64,000 nucleotides of DNA, from the NCBI GenBank assembly GCA_963789025.1, contig CAWBIT010000013.1, forward strand, positions 558,001 to 622,000. The letters are read 5' to 3'. Every line of letters starts with the position of its first letter. The stretch's first letter is position 1. The stretch is from AP-15 sp963789025. Lineage in GTDB: Bacteria > Pseudomonadota > Alphaproteobacteria > ATCC43930 > CGMCC-115725. The notes below the pieces were generated by a model, which had not been told where the DNA came from, searched no databases, and worked only from the letters and a program-made list of their open reading frames with translations. Positions 1 through 9,082 of the stretch are shown one piece after another. The position numbers and the translations under genes were made by a program.

Positions 1-1768
1 CGAGCACGGTCTCCTGGTCCGGCAGAGAGTAGGTGTAGAGTTCCTCGTGCCGGCGATGAAACCGCTCGACGATCTGCGGCAGCGGATCGGCGGCTTCCCA
101 GTCAACGCCGTCGAGCGGAACGGCGATCTCGAAAACTTGCTCTCCGTAGCGCATATCGACCGATCTCGCCGCGCGCGCCGGCCCGTCGAACGAAGCCCGC
201 AGCCGTTCGAGTCCCTCGGCTTCCATCTCGGCGAACAGCCGCTTCACCGCGTCGCCGTCGAGCACCCGCATGTCGCCGATATGGGTGCGCGCGACCTCGA
301 AGCGCAGATCGGTCGTCAGCATCCCCCAGGCCGACAGCACCGCAGCGACGCGCGGCACGATGACCCGTGACAGATCGAGCTGATGTGCGATCTCGGTCGC
401 GTGCAGCCCCGAGGCGCCGCCAAAGGCGAGCAGCGCGAAATGCCGGGGATCGACACCGCGGCGCACCGAGACGAGCCTCACCCCCTCGGCCATTGTCGTG
501 TTGACGACCCGGTGGATGCCGCGCGCCGCGGCGAGCCGGTCGATGCCGAGCATTGCAGCGATACCGTCGACCGCGATTTCGGCCGCCGCACGGTCGAGCC
601 GGCGCCGTCCGCCGAGAAAGCTCGCCGGATCGAGATAGCCGAGCACCAGATTGGCGTCGGTGACCGTCGCGGCGGTGCCGCCGGCGCCGTAGCAGGCCGG
701 GCCGGGAACGGCGCCGGCGCTCTGCGGGCCGACATGCAGGATGCCGCCGGCGTCGACCCGCGCGATCGAGCCGCCGCCCGCGCCGATGCTGGCGATGTCG
801 AGGCTGTTCAGCGCGATCGTATGACCGGCAACCCGGCGGCCCGTGACCAAGGTCGGGCGACCGCCGACGATCAGCGAGATGTCGGTGCTGGTGCCGCCCA
901 TGTCGAACGGGATCAGATTGTGCTCGCCGAGCAATCGCACGGCATGCACGCTGCCGGCGATGCCGCCGGCCGGGCCGGACAGCACGGCCCCGACCGCCAG
1001 ACGCCCGGATTCGGCGATCGGCGCGACCCCGCCATGCGACTGAATGATCAGGGTCGGCCCGCCGTAGCCGGCCTCCGCGAGCCGTCGTTCGAGCCGCGCC
1101 AGATAGCGCGACAAGGCCGGTCCGACATAGGCGTTGACGACGGTCGTCGAGACCCTCTCGTACTCCTTGATCTGCGGCAACACCTCCGAGGACAGTGAGA
1201 CGTAGATGCCGGGGATTTCTTTTTCGATCGCTGCCTTGGTCGCGAGCTCGTGCCGCGGGTCGCGGTAGGCATGCAGGTAACAGACCGCGACCGCCTCGAC
1301 CTGTTCCCGTTTCAGTGCATCGAGGGCGCGGTTGAGCGAGGCCGGGTCGAGCGGTGTCGCGACGCGGCCGTCGGCGCGCAGCCGCTCGCGGACGCCAAGG
1401 CGCAATTTGCGCGGAACCACCTGCTCGGGCGGCGGCACGCGCAGATTGTAGCGGTCGTCCTTCAGCCCTTCGCGCATCTCAATCACGTCGCGATGGCCTT
1501 CGGTTGTCAGCAGCCCGACCCGCGCCCCCTTGTGTTCGAGCAGCGCGTTGGTCGCGACCGTCGTCCCGTGAACGACGCGCTCGGTCTCAGCCAGAAGCGC
1601 CGCGAGCTCAGTCCCGAGCGTTTCCGCCAGCAGGTCGAGCCCTGCGACGACCCCGACCGACGGATCGTCAGGGGTCGAGGGGACCTTGGCCAAGGTCGCC
1701 TTGCCGGAATCGTCGACCGCAACGAGATCGGTAAAGGTCCCACCGACATCGATCCCGATGCGGTACAT
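1..1768 (-). CDS. hyuA: Hydantoinase/oxoprolinase subunit A (HyuA), 3' end outside window
   Basis: The open frame runs from an ATG at 1768 off the left edge of the window, giving about 589 residues of a family usually near 690. The N-terminus MYRIGIDVGGTFTDLVAVD is the ASKHA-type phosphate-binding loop of HyuA/5-oxoprolinase proteins. Other landmarks are VVHGTTVATNALLE near residue 65 and a GGTSTDIS and GAGGGSIA stretch in the middle. The family hydrolyses hydantoins or related cyclic amides using ATP, as a partner of subunit B. It starts 4 nt after the stop of the upstream hyuB reading frame, so the two are probably translated together. The substrate cannot be read from sequence. Confidence 0.93.
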   Translation of the reverse strand, partial: MYRIGIDVGGTFTDLVAVDDSGKATLAKVPSTPDDPSVGVVAGLDLLAETLGTELAALLAETERVVHGTTVATNALLEHKGARVGLLTTEGHRDVIEMREGLKDDRYNLRVPPPEQVVPRKLRLGVRERLRADGRVATPLDPASLNRALDALKREQVEAVAVCYLHAYRDPRHELATKAAIEKEIPGIYVSLSSEVLPQIKEYERVSTTVVNAYVGPALSRYLARLERRLAEAGYGGPTLIIQSHGGVAPIAESGRLAVGAVLSGPAGGIAGSVHAVRLLGEHNLIPFDMGGTSTDISLIVGGRPTLVTGRRVAGHTIALNSLDIASIGAGGGSIARVDAGGILHVGPQSAGAVPGPACYGAGGTAATVTDANLVLGYLDPASFLGGRRRLDRAAAEIAVDGIAAMLGIDRLAAARGIHRVVNTTMAEGVRLVSVRRGVDPRHFALLAFGGASGLHATEIAHQLDLSRVIVPRVAAVLSAWGMLTTDLRFEVARTHIGDMRVLDGDAVKRLFAEMEAEGLERLRASFDGPARAARSVDMRYGEQVFEIAVPLDGVDWEAADPLPQIVERFHRRHEELYTYSLPDQETVL

Positions 1769-1772
1769 GCAG

Positions 1773-3926
1773 TCACGCGCCCGGTGTGGCGCGCCCAGCG
1801 GGAACTCCCTCCCCCGCGAGCGGGGGAGGGTCGGGGTGGGGGTTTCGCTCGCGTGCCCGTCCGAGCATCTCGGCGATGGTTCTCAACACTCCCTGACGGT
1901 TGGTAAGGATTTCGTCGTTCCAGAACCGGAGGACGCGCCAGCCTTGCCGCTGCAACTCGCTGTCGCGCAATTCATGGTCGCCGGGGCGCGCATGTTGGCC
2001 GCCATCGGCTTCGACGATCAGGCGCGCTTCAACGCAGGCGAAATCGACGATGTAGGGCGGGATCGGGAATTGGCGTCGAAATCGCCGGCCCAGCCTGTAT
2101 TTGCGGAGTTCTTTCCACAGGATCTGCTCGGCATCTGTCATATTCCTGCGCAGCCCACGCGCGCGTTTCTTTATCGGAGACCCGCCACGCATATCTGCTC
2201 GGTTGGGCCGCATAACCCCCACCCTACCCTCCCCCGCTTGCGGGGGAGGGGGCACTGCCGCTGCACCAGCGGCCATCTCGTCCGTCACAAACCCGTTCTC
2301 GATGTCGCGCACAACGGCCGCGGGATCGCGTTCCGCCGGGTCGCCCCACCCGCCGCCGCCGCCGGATTCGAGGATCAACACATCGCCGGGGTGGATTACC
2401 AGCCCGACTTCCTTGGTCTTGATCGCGCGCGGCGGCCGGTCTTCGGAATAGAGCATATAGCGGTGCGGCAGGCCGTCCTTGCCGCCGAGGATGCCGCAGG
2501 CGCCGTGGCGCACTCCGTCGCCGGCGGTGTTGCCGACCGCCGGCTCGGCGGTTTCGACAACCATCTCGACGATCCCGCCGGGCCCGCCCCGATATTTTCC
2601 GGCGCCGCCGGAATCGGGGCGGAATTCGTGGCGGCGGAAGAACAGCGGGAAGCGCACCTCGGTGACTTCGAGGCTCCCGAACTTGATCCCGCCGGCGGCC
2701 TGCCATTCGCCGGCGCCCGGCCAGCCGTCCCCTGCCGGCGACGCCCCGCCACCGGGCCGCGCCTGAAAGAAATGCCAGATGAACGGCTTATCGGACCGCG
2801 GATCCTTGCCTTGGATGGCGATGCGGAAGCGGCGGCCCCAGCCGGCCATCGCGCGGTCGGGGCAGGCCGGCGCCAATGCCTTGACGATCGCCTCGATGAT
2901 CTCCTGCCCGCAATGGTTGGTCGCCAGGGTGACCGGCGCTCCGGGGTTGGCCCACACCACGGTTCCCGGCTTCGCGATGACGGTCAGCGGGCGGAAAGTG
3001 CCGTCGTTCTTTGGCGTGTCGGGGTCGATCAGGTAGGACAGCGCGACGACGACCGAGGAATACATGTTCGGGTAGGACGAGTTGATGAAGCTTGTCACCT
3101 GCTGGTGCGAGTTTGACAGGTCGATCGTCAGATCGCTGCCGCGTTTGGTAACGGTGGCGCGAATGTGAATGTCGCTGTTGCCGCGGCCGTCGTCGTCGAG
3201 CAATGCCTCGCCCCGGTAGACGCCGTCCCGCCATTGGGCGATGACCGCGCGGGTCTGGCGTTCGGCGCCGTCCAGTACCGCCTCGATCGCAGCATTGGCC
3301 AGCGGCCAGCCGAATTCGGCCGCGAGTGCCAACAGGCGCCGCTCGCCGACATGCGCCGAGCCGATCATCGCCGCAAGATCGCCGCGGAAGTCGCGCGCGT
3401 GGCGCACGTTGGTCGCGATCATCTCCAGGAGATCGCGGCGGACCTCGCCTCGGTCGTAGAGCCGCAACGGCGTGATGCGGATGCCCTCCTGCCAGATGTC
3501 GGTCGCGGCGGCGTTGTACGCGCCGTGCGTCGCGCCGCCGATATCGCTCTGATGCGCCCGGTTGATCGACCAGAAGCGCGGCCGGTCCCCCTCGAACACC
3601 GGCACAAACGCGGTCAAATCGGGCAGATGGTTGCCGCCGTGGTACGGGTCGTTGAGCAGAAAGACATCGCCCGGGTGAATGTCGCCGCCAAAGAACTCGG
3701 TCATCGCCTTCGCCGCAAAAGGCAATGCGCCGACATGGATCGGCACATGCTCGGCCTGCGCGATCAGCCTCCCGTCGAGGTCGCAGATCGCGGTCGAGAA
3801 GTCGCGGCTCGAATTGAGGATCTGCGAATAGGAGGTGCGCAGCATCGCCTCGCCCATCTCCTCGACGATCGCCAAGAGGCGATGCTGGATCACCGAGGTG
3901 ACGATCGGATCGACCGGGATGGTCAC
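1773..3926 (-). CDS. hyuB: Hydantoinase subunit B (HyuB) with in-frame C-terminal DUF559 endonuclease domain
   Basis: GTG at 3926 is chosen because a GGGAGG ribosome site precedes it and the family usually starts close to VDPIVTSVIQ; the frame itself opens at 3977. Residues 1 to about 555 are a normal HyuB: SYSQILNSSRDFSTAICD, NDPYHGGNHLPD, TNHCGQEIIEA, then a glycine-rich end ESGGGGGWGDP. The frame then reads through a palindromic repeat (VPPPPQAGEGRVGV) into a DUF559/Vsr-like nuclease domain of about 125 residues (MTDAEQILWKELR, IVDFACVEARLIVEADGGQH, RVLRFWNDEIL), and leaves through a second palindrome (NPHPDPPPLAGEG). HyuB normally stops at the first palindrome, so the extension looks like an inserted cassette. 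Confidence 0.88.
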   Translation of the reverse strand: MTIPVDPIVTSVIQHRLLAIVEEMGEAMLRTSYSQILNSSRDFSTAICDLDGRLIAQAEHVPIHVGALPFAAKAMTEFFGGDIHPGDVFLLNDPYHGGNHLPDLTAFVPVFEGDRPRFWSINRAHQSDIGGATHGAYNAAATDIWQEGIRITPLRLYDRGEVRRDLLEMIATNVRHARDFRGDLAAMIGSAHVGERRLLALAAEFGWPLANAAIEAVLDGAERQTRAVIAQWRDGVYRGEALLDDDGRGNSDIHIRATVTKRGSDLTIDLSNSHQQVTSFINSSYPNMYSSVVVALSYLIDPDTPKNDGTFRPLTVIAKPGTVVWANPGAPVTLATNHCGQEIIEAIVKALAPACPDRAMAGWGRRFRIAIQGKDPRSDKPFIWHFFQARPGGGASPAGDGWPGAGEWQAAGGIKFGSLEVTEVRFPLFFRRHEFRPDSGGAGKYRGGPGGIVEMVVETAEPAVGNTAGDGVRHGACGILGGKDGLPHRYMLYSEDRPPRAIKTKEVGLVIHPGDVLILESGGGGGWGDPAERDPAAVVRDIENGFVTDEMAAGAAAVPPPPQAGEGRVGVMRPNRADMRGGSPIKKRARGLRRNMTDAEQILWKELRKYRLGRRFRRQFPIPPYIVDFACVEARLIVEADGGQHARPGDHELRDSELQRQGWRVLRFWNDEILTNRQGVLRTIAEMLGRARERNPHPDPPPLAGEGVPAGRATPGA
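1807..1842. repeat. Palindromic repeat, inward-facing copy 1
   Basis: An 11-bp arm CCCTCCCCCGC, a GA spacer and the complementary arm GCGGGGGAGGG form a strong hairpin, followed by a tail rich in GGGG. It lies at the end of the nuclease cassette just before hyuA. The copy at 2216-2250 is the same unit in opposite orientation, so the two bracket the nuclease coding sequence like terminal inverted repeats. Confidence 0.85.
2216..2250. repeat. Palindromic repeat, inward-facing copy 2
   Basis: The arms CCCTCCCCCGC and GCGGGGGAGGG are separated by TT and preceded by a C-rich tail. Relative to the copy at 1807-1842 it is inverted, tail to tail across the DUF559 reading frame. It sits exactly where the HyuB part of the fused protein should end. 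Confidence 0.85.
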
Positions 3927-4225
3927 GGGTCTCGCCTCCCTGCTTTCCCTGCCGGACAGGGAAAAACTCTCGTCCATGTGGGATTATCGACACGAAAAAT
4001 CATTTGTACCAGACACTTACGACATGATCCTGGAGGTGCTGTCAGGGAAAATCCGTGCGTATGGCAGGGAACCGAATTGGGCCAACAGGGAGATGGCAGG
4101 GAAACGCCAAAGTATGCCGGTTGGCCGCCTAATCCTCATCCTCGCGCACATAATAAGCCTCGATCTTGGTGCGAAGATGGCGACATGCGGGGCGCCCCCT
4201 CGTTACCACCGACCGCGGACTTGGA
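3927..4225. other. Intergenic region between hyuB and the TPR gene
   Basis: About 300 bp with no convincing gene. It carries the hyuB ribosome site and presumably its promoter. A run near 3980-4030 is less GC-rich than its surroundings. I saw no tRNA, clear terminator or repeat. Confidence 0.5.
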
Positions 4226-6087
4226 TCACCGCTTCAACCAGCTCCACAGCCCCGACCATCGGCCGGATTTCTCCCGGTCATCGGATGCAGATGCTGCGGA
4301 CACTGTCGCGAGCCGCTCCTCGATCCGAGCGAGATCCCGTTGCCATTGAGCGTTTGAGGGGTCGCGCGGGGCCAATTGGCGAATGATTTTTGCGGCTTCT
4401 GCATAATAGGGCGCCGCCTCTTTCAGATTTTGCTTCTTCTCCTCCAACGATCCGAGCTTTTCGTATGAGATGAAGAGGTCACGCTGCCACCCGGCGTTGC
4501 TCGGATCGGCCGCCGCCAGTCGCTCGGCGATCGCCAGACCCGCGCGATAGGCGCTCAGCGCGTCGTCGAGCCGGCCCTGCGCCGACAGCACGTCGCCGAC
4601 CTTGTTCTGGCTCACCGACAGGTCGCGCTGCCACCCCGCGTTGCTCGGATCGGCCGCCGCCAGTGGCTCAGCGATCGCCAGATCCGCGCGATAGGCGCTC
4701 AGCGCGTCGTCGAGCCGGCCTCGCGCCGACAGCACGTCGCCGACCTTGTTGTAAACGACCGAAATGAAGCGCTGCCAATCTGCGTTACTCTGATCCCTGC
4801 TCGCGAGCGGCTCCATGATCGCGAGTTCAGCGCGATACTCGGCGAGCGACTCGTCCAGTCGGCCCTGCTCCAGAGATACATTGCCGATTCTCTCATGGGA
4901 AATTGCGAGGTCGCGCTGCCAACCCGCGTTGTTCGGATCGGCCGCCGCCAGACGCTCGGCGATCGCCAGCCCGGCGCGGTAGGCGCTCAGCGCGTCGTCG
5001 AGCCGACCCTGCGCCGACAGCACCTCGCCGACCTTGTTCTGGCTCACCGACAGGTCGCGCTGCCAGACCGCGTTGCTCGGATCGGCCGCCGCCAGACGCT
5101 CTCTGATCGCCAGCCCGGCGCGGTGGGCGCTCAGCGCATCGTCCAGCCGGCCCTGCGCCGACAGCACGTCGCCGACCCTCTCCTGGCTCACCGACAGGTC
5201 GCGCTGCCACCCCGCGTTGCTCGGATCGGACGCCGCCAGTCGCTCCCTGATCGCCAGACTCGCCCGATAGGCGCTCAGCGCGTCGTCGAGCCGGCCCTGC
5301 GCCGACAGCACGTCGCCGACCTTGTTCTGGCTCACCGACAGGTCGCGCTGCCACCCCGCGTTGCTCGGATCGGCCGCCGCCAGACGCTCAGCGATCGCCA
5401 GACCCGCGCGATAGGCGCTCAGCGCGTCGTCGAGCCGGCCCTGCGCCGACAGCACGTCGCCGACCTTGTTGTAAACGACCGAAATGAAGCGCTGCCAATC
5501 TGCGTTACTCTGATCCCTGCTCGCGAGCGGCTCCATGATCGCGAGTTCAGCGCGATACTCGGCGAGCAACTCGTCCAGTCGGCCCTGCTCCAGAGATACA
5601 TTGCCAATTCTCTCATGGGAAATTGCGAGGTCGCGCTGCCAACCCGCGTTGCTCGGATCGGCCGCCGCCAGACGCTCAGCGATCGCCAGACCCGCGCGAT
5701 AGGCGCTCAGCGCGTCGTCGAGCCGGCCCTGCGCCGACAGCACGTCGCCGACCTTGTTCTGGCTCACCGACAGGTCGCGCTGCCACCCCGCGTTGCTCGG
5801 ATCGCCCGCCGCCAGACGCTCCCTAATCGCCAGACCCGCGCGATAGGCGCTCAGCGCGTCGTCGAGCCGGCCCTGCGCCGACAGCACGTCGCCGAGTTTC
5901 TCCTGGCTCACCGACAGGTCGCGCTGCCACCCCGCGTTGCTCGGATCGCCCGCCGCCAGACGCTCAAAAATCGCCAGACCCGCGCGATAGGCGCTCAGCG
6001 CGTCCGCGAGCGATGCATAGAGCGGGACCGGGAAACGCGACAGTTCTTCGTCCGCGCCATCAGCGAGGAACAGCGGCGGCAGGCGCT
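4226..6087 (-). pseudogene. TPR repeat protein, 5' end truncated
   Basis: The frame consists of about eleven 48-residue units of the form DLSVSQNKVGDVLSAQGR-LDDALSAYRAGLAI-ERLAAADPSNAGWQR, a TPR-like two-helix pattern, then a short tail ending WSWLKR. The first ATG in frame is at 5911, but the frame stays open upstream to about 6087 (LFLADGADEELSRFPVPL), where it meets a stop and the GlxA-type regulator begins on the other strand. The N-terminal effector or start is therefore missing. A variant unit (HERIGNVSLEQGRLDE, IMEPLASRDQSNADWQRF) occurs twice, exactly 720 bp apart, showing duplication of a five-repeat block. Likely a protein-interaction scaffold; the partner is unknown. Confidence 0.75.
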
Positions 6088-7209
6088 ACCAACGAAATTG
6101 GGATTGTGCTCTACCCAGGCGTGCAAGCGGCCTGTGTTCACGGTCTCACGGATTTGTTCGAGATCGCTGCCAACACTGCACGCGATCAACAGCGGGACGG
6201 ACGATTTCCGCTTCGCGTTACGCACTGGCAGCCAGCGCATAGCCGTGATACCAAGCTTTCGTGCGTGTATGACAGCGATCCGCGCGGAGACCCCCAGCCG
6301 CGGATCCTTATCATACCGCCAACAATGGTGGACCTTCCGGATCCTGATATCCCCGCCGGCGTAGTGTCCTGGCTGCGGAGCCGTCGTGTCTGCGGTGCCA
6401 AGCTCGTTTCTGTGTGCTCCGGTGCCTTCATCCTCGCCGAAACGGGTCTCGTCGCCGGGCATTCGGTTTCGACACACCGCATTTGCGCAGAAGCGCTAGC
6501 GAAGCGGTTTCCAGAGATTACAGTCGACACAAATCAGCGCATTATTGACGATGGCGACATCATCACCGCAGGTGGATTTTTGGCGTGGGTCGACGTTGGC
6601 CTGCTTTTAGTGGACAAAATCCTTGGCGGTACCGTCAGGGCGGAAACGGCTCGTTTTATTTGTTCCGATCCAGCCGCGAGTGAGGCACGCTATTTCCCTG
6701 GCTTTGCTCCTAGACAGTCGCACGGGGACACAGCTGTACTAAAGGCTCAGGAATGGGTGCACATCAGGGATGGGCGAGACGTCTCTCTCGCCTCCATGGC
6801 AGCGGCGGCGGGATTGGAAAGACGCACGTTCACCCGTCGGTTCGCGAATGCAACGGGCATGACACCGATCGCATATTGTCGAGCTGTTCGCATCGCGCGC
6901 ACCCGCGAGCTCCTGGAGTGCGGGAACACGCCTCAAAAGGAGATTGCCCAATCCCTTGGGTATAAGGACGTGGCTTCATTCGCACGCGTCTTTCGCAAAG
7001 TCACAGGGTTGGCGCCAGGAGCCCACCGAAAGAGGTTCGGCCTTAGCGCATTATCACTTGACGACGACGAGGGTGCCGATCAGGCGGAACCAGCCTTTGC
7101 GCAGCGACGCGCCGAGATGCGGCTGGCAGACGATCGCCGCCGAGGTGCCGGCCCAGCAGGGCTCATCGAGCTCGAGCCAGAACGCGACGTAGAGCGCGAG
7201 CGATACTGA
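6013..7209 (+). CDS. GlxA-type AraC family regulator (DJ-1/PfpI domain plus AraC HTH), ends chimeric
   Basis: The recognisable protein begins near 6088 (NEIGIVLYPGVQAACVHGL), an amidase-like DJ-1/PfpI domain with VSVCSGAFILAETGL as its nucleophile-elbow region. It ends with a double helix-turn-helix (LASMAAAAGLERRTFTRRF and KEIAQSLGYKDVASFARVFR) near 7040. The first 25 codons are antisense to the TPR gene and the last 50 are antisense to a FUSC fragment, so the native start and stop are both lost. Base composition is lower in GC than the neighbours. The family regulates amine, carnitine or similar catabolic genes; the target here is unknown. It may no longer work. Confidence 0.75.
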   Translation: MHRAGPGNATVLRPRHQRGTAAAGATNEIGIVLYPGVQAACVHGLTDLFEIAANTARDQQRDGRFPLRVTHWQPAHSRDTKLSCVYDSDPRGDPQPRILIIPPTMVDLPDPDIPAGVVSWLRSRRVCGAKLVSVCSGAFILAETGLVAGHSVSTHRICAEALAKRFPEITVDTNQRIIDDGDIITAGGFLAWVDVGLLLVDKILGGTVRAETARFICSDPAASEARYFPGFAPRQSHGDTAVLKAQEWVHIRDGRDVSLASMAAAAGLERRTFTRRFANATGMTPIAYCRAVRIARTRELLECGNTPQKEIAQSLGYKDVASFARVFRKVTGLAPGAHRKRFGLSALSLDDDEGADQAEPAFAQRRAEMRLADDRRRGAGPAGLIELEPERDVERERY

Positions 7210-7338
7210 AGCCCACAGACGCAGCCCGAACAGCAGCGGCGGACCTGCGGCTTTCAGAGCATCGGTCAGCCGACGGGCGGGAAAGATCGCGCCTTCCCCC
7301 TCCGGCAAGTGGTCCGACCTGAGATCAGCGGCTGGCAT
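7054..7338 (-). pseudogene. FUSC/fusaric-acid-resistance-like transporter, N-terminal fragment
   Basis: From ATG 7338 the frame reads MPAADLRSDHLPEG and then LFGLRLWASVSLALYVAFWL, ELDEPCWAGTSAAIVCQP and LGASLRKGWFRLIGTLV, matching the first membrane segments of FUSC (AaeB-like) aromatic-acid efflux permeases. Only about 95 of an expected 600-700 residues remain. The break lies where the GlxA-type gene ends on the other strand. Confidence 0.75.
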
Positions 7339-7435
7339 AGTCGACAAATTCATCCAAGCTCGAGTTCTGATAGTTGCCAGCGCGGCCAGTAGCCGGCTCC
7401 ACTGCAATGCCTCAATGCAGTTTCACTGTGGGGGG

Positions 7436-7463
7436 TTGACAGTTCTAAAACCACACCTATTAT
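7436..7463 (+). promoter_or_regulatory. Sigma-70-like promoter of the acyl-CoA ligase operon
   Basis: TTGACA at 7436-7441 and TATTAT at 7458-7463 are separated by 16 bp, about 40 bp upstream of the ATG at 7505. The spacer GTTCTAAAACCACACC resembles a stretch upstream of the genes at 12264 and 13185, suggesting a shared operator. Confidence 0.65.
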
Positions 7464-7504
7464 CGGTGCCATCGTTTACGCGCGACTAAGACAGGAGGCG
7501 GGGC

Positions 7505-9073
7505 ATGGACGGGACGGTGGCGCGGCAGGAAGCGGACGAGATCCTGGCCGAGCTCCCGAACCGGATCAGCGACGTCATCAAGCCGTTCGCGCGCCAGAGC
7601 CCGGAGCATCCAGCTCTGGTGCGGGGCGACGTCACGTGGACCTACGCCGAGTTGGCGGCGGTCGTCGCAGACACGGCGCTGATCCTCAAGCTCTACGATC
7701 TTCGTCCCGGCGACCGGGTAATGATCGTCAGCGAGAACAGCCTCACGCTCGTCGCGCTGATCCTCGCCATTTCGGAGCTCGATGCCTGGTCGGTGGTGGT
7801 GAACCCGCGCCTCTCAGCTCGTGAGGTCGATCTCATACGAGAGCACAGCGGTGCCCGCCGCGTCTTTTATACGATCGAGGTGTCCGACGCTGCGCGCCAG
7901 CATGCAGAGCGGCACGACGCCGACATTGCCGTGCTTCGCGGGTTAGGAACGCTCGGCGTCGGGCCGCTCAATCGGGATACAGTGCCAGAGCCGGTCGAGG
8001 TGGATCGGTCGCGCCAGGTCGCGGCGCTCATCTATACCTCGGGCACGACTGGCGATCCCAAAGGGGTAATGCTGACCCACCGCAATCTGCTGTTTAGCGC
8101 CAAGGTCGCGAGCGCGCAGCGCGAGCCGACGGACAAGGCATATTGCGTTTTGCCGATATCGCACATCGTCGGCTACTCGAACATCCTGATCGGCTCGCTG
8201 ATGGTCGGCGCTACCGTACAGCTGGTGCCGCGCTTCGATCCCGCTGGGCTCGTCGCCGCGATCGCCAATGACGGTATGACGCTGATGTTCGGCGTGCCGG
8301 GCACGTATCAGCGGCTGCTGGAGTGCAAGACAGTTGCCGGTATCGACAGGCTGCCCCGCGGCAAGCTCCGCCGACTGGCCGTCGCCGGCGCGCCGCTCGA
8401 TGTAACACTCAAATCCAAGGTCGAGGCGGAATTCGGGCTGCCGCTGGGCAACGGCTACGGCATCACCGAATGTGCCCCCGCGATCGCCGGCGTTCGGGCG
8501 GAGACGCCAAGAAGCGACGACGCCGTCGGCTCGCTGATTACCGGGATCGAGGCCCGTCTGGTCGCGCCGGGCGGCCGCGCCGCTGCGCCGGGCGAGGTCG
8601 GCGAGCTGCACGTCCGCGGACCCAATGTCATGCGCGGCTATTACCGGGCCCCGGAGGCGACTGCAGCGGTGATCGACGCCGATGGCTGGTTCAACACCGG
8701 CGATCTCGCGCGCTTCTACGGCGACATCCTCTACATCGTCGGCCGCACCAAGGAGCTGATCATCCGCTCCGGCTTCAATGTCTATCCGTCAGAGGTTGAA
8801 GCGGTGCTGAACGAGCATCCGGCGGTGGTTCAATCGGCGGTGATCGGGCGCTCCGTCCCGGGCAATGAGGAGGTCGTGGCCTATGTCGAGCTGTTGCCAG
8901 GATCGACCGCAACGCCGGCCGAGCTCATGGCGCATGCAGCGCGGCTGCTGACGCCCTACAAGCGCCCCTCCGAGATCAACGTTGTCGATGCACTGCCGGC
9001 CGCCTCGACCGGCAAAATCCCCAAGCAACGTCTGGCCGACGCGGCTCGAGACCGGGTCATTGGAGGGGAATAG
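7505..9073 (+). CDS. Class I adenylate-forming acyl-CoA ligase
   Basis: The 522-residue protein has all ANL superfamily landmarks: the P-loop YTSGTTGDPKG near 178, GYGITECAP near 318, the hinge region TGDLARFYGDILYIVGR near 396, GFNVYPSEVE, and the C-terminal catalytic lysine motif STGKIPKQRL. It would activate a carboxylic acid to its CoA thioester through an acyl-adenylate in the cytoplasm. AGGAGG lies just upstream of the ATG. The downstream SDR follows after 9 nt and the DsbA-fold gene after another 4 nt, so the three form an operon. The acid may be fatty or aromatic; the pocket does not tell me which. Confidence 0.92.
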   Translation: MDGTVARQEADEILAELPNRISDVIKPFARQSPEHPALVRGDVTWTYAELAAVVADTALILKLYDLRPGDRVMIVSENSLTLVALILAISELDAWSVVVNPRLSAREVDLIREHSGARRVFYTIEVSDAARQHAERHDADIAVLRGLGTLGVGPLNRDTVPEPVEVDRSRQVAALIYTSGTTGDPKGVMLTHRNLLFSAKVASAQREPTDKAYCVLPISHIVGYSNILIGSLMVGATVQLVPRFDPAGLVAAIANDGMTLMFGVPGTYQRLLECKTVAGIDRLPRGKLRRLAVAGAPLDVTLKSKVEAEFGLPLGNGYGITECAPAIAGVRAETPRSDDAVGSLITGIEARLVAPGGRAAAPGEVGELHVRGPNVMRGYYRAPEATAAVIDADGWFNTGDLARFYGDILYIVGRTKELIIRSGFNVYPSEVEAVLNEHPAVVQSAVIGRSVPGNEEVVAYVELLPGSTATPAELMAHAARLLTPYKRPSEINVVDALPAASTGKIPKQRLADAARDRVIGGE

Positions 9074-9082
9074 GAGGCTGAC

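Noticed and set aside
383..1198. Plus-strand frame opposite hyuA
   Set aside because: Antisense shadow of a frame with conserved HyuA motifs.
1773..2260. DUF559 domain as a Vsr mismatch-repair enzyme with a cognate methylase
   Set aside because: No DNA methyltransferase nearby; the sequence is DUF559-like rather than true Vsr.
2788..3993. 400-residue alternative frame over hyuB
   Set aside because: Arg/Asp-rich shadow; the overlapping frame has complete HyuB motifs.
4226..6087. Tandem 144-bp repeats resembling a satellite or CRISPR-like array
   Set aside because: Period is a multiple of three, the frame is open throughout and the unit is a clear TPR-like helix pair; it is coding.
4895..6364. 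Long plus-strand reading frame antisense to the TPR gene
   Set aside because: It is the repetitive shadow of the TPR repeats with Arg-rich composition and no domain.
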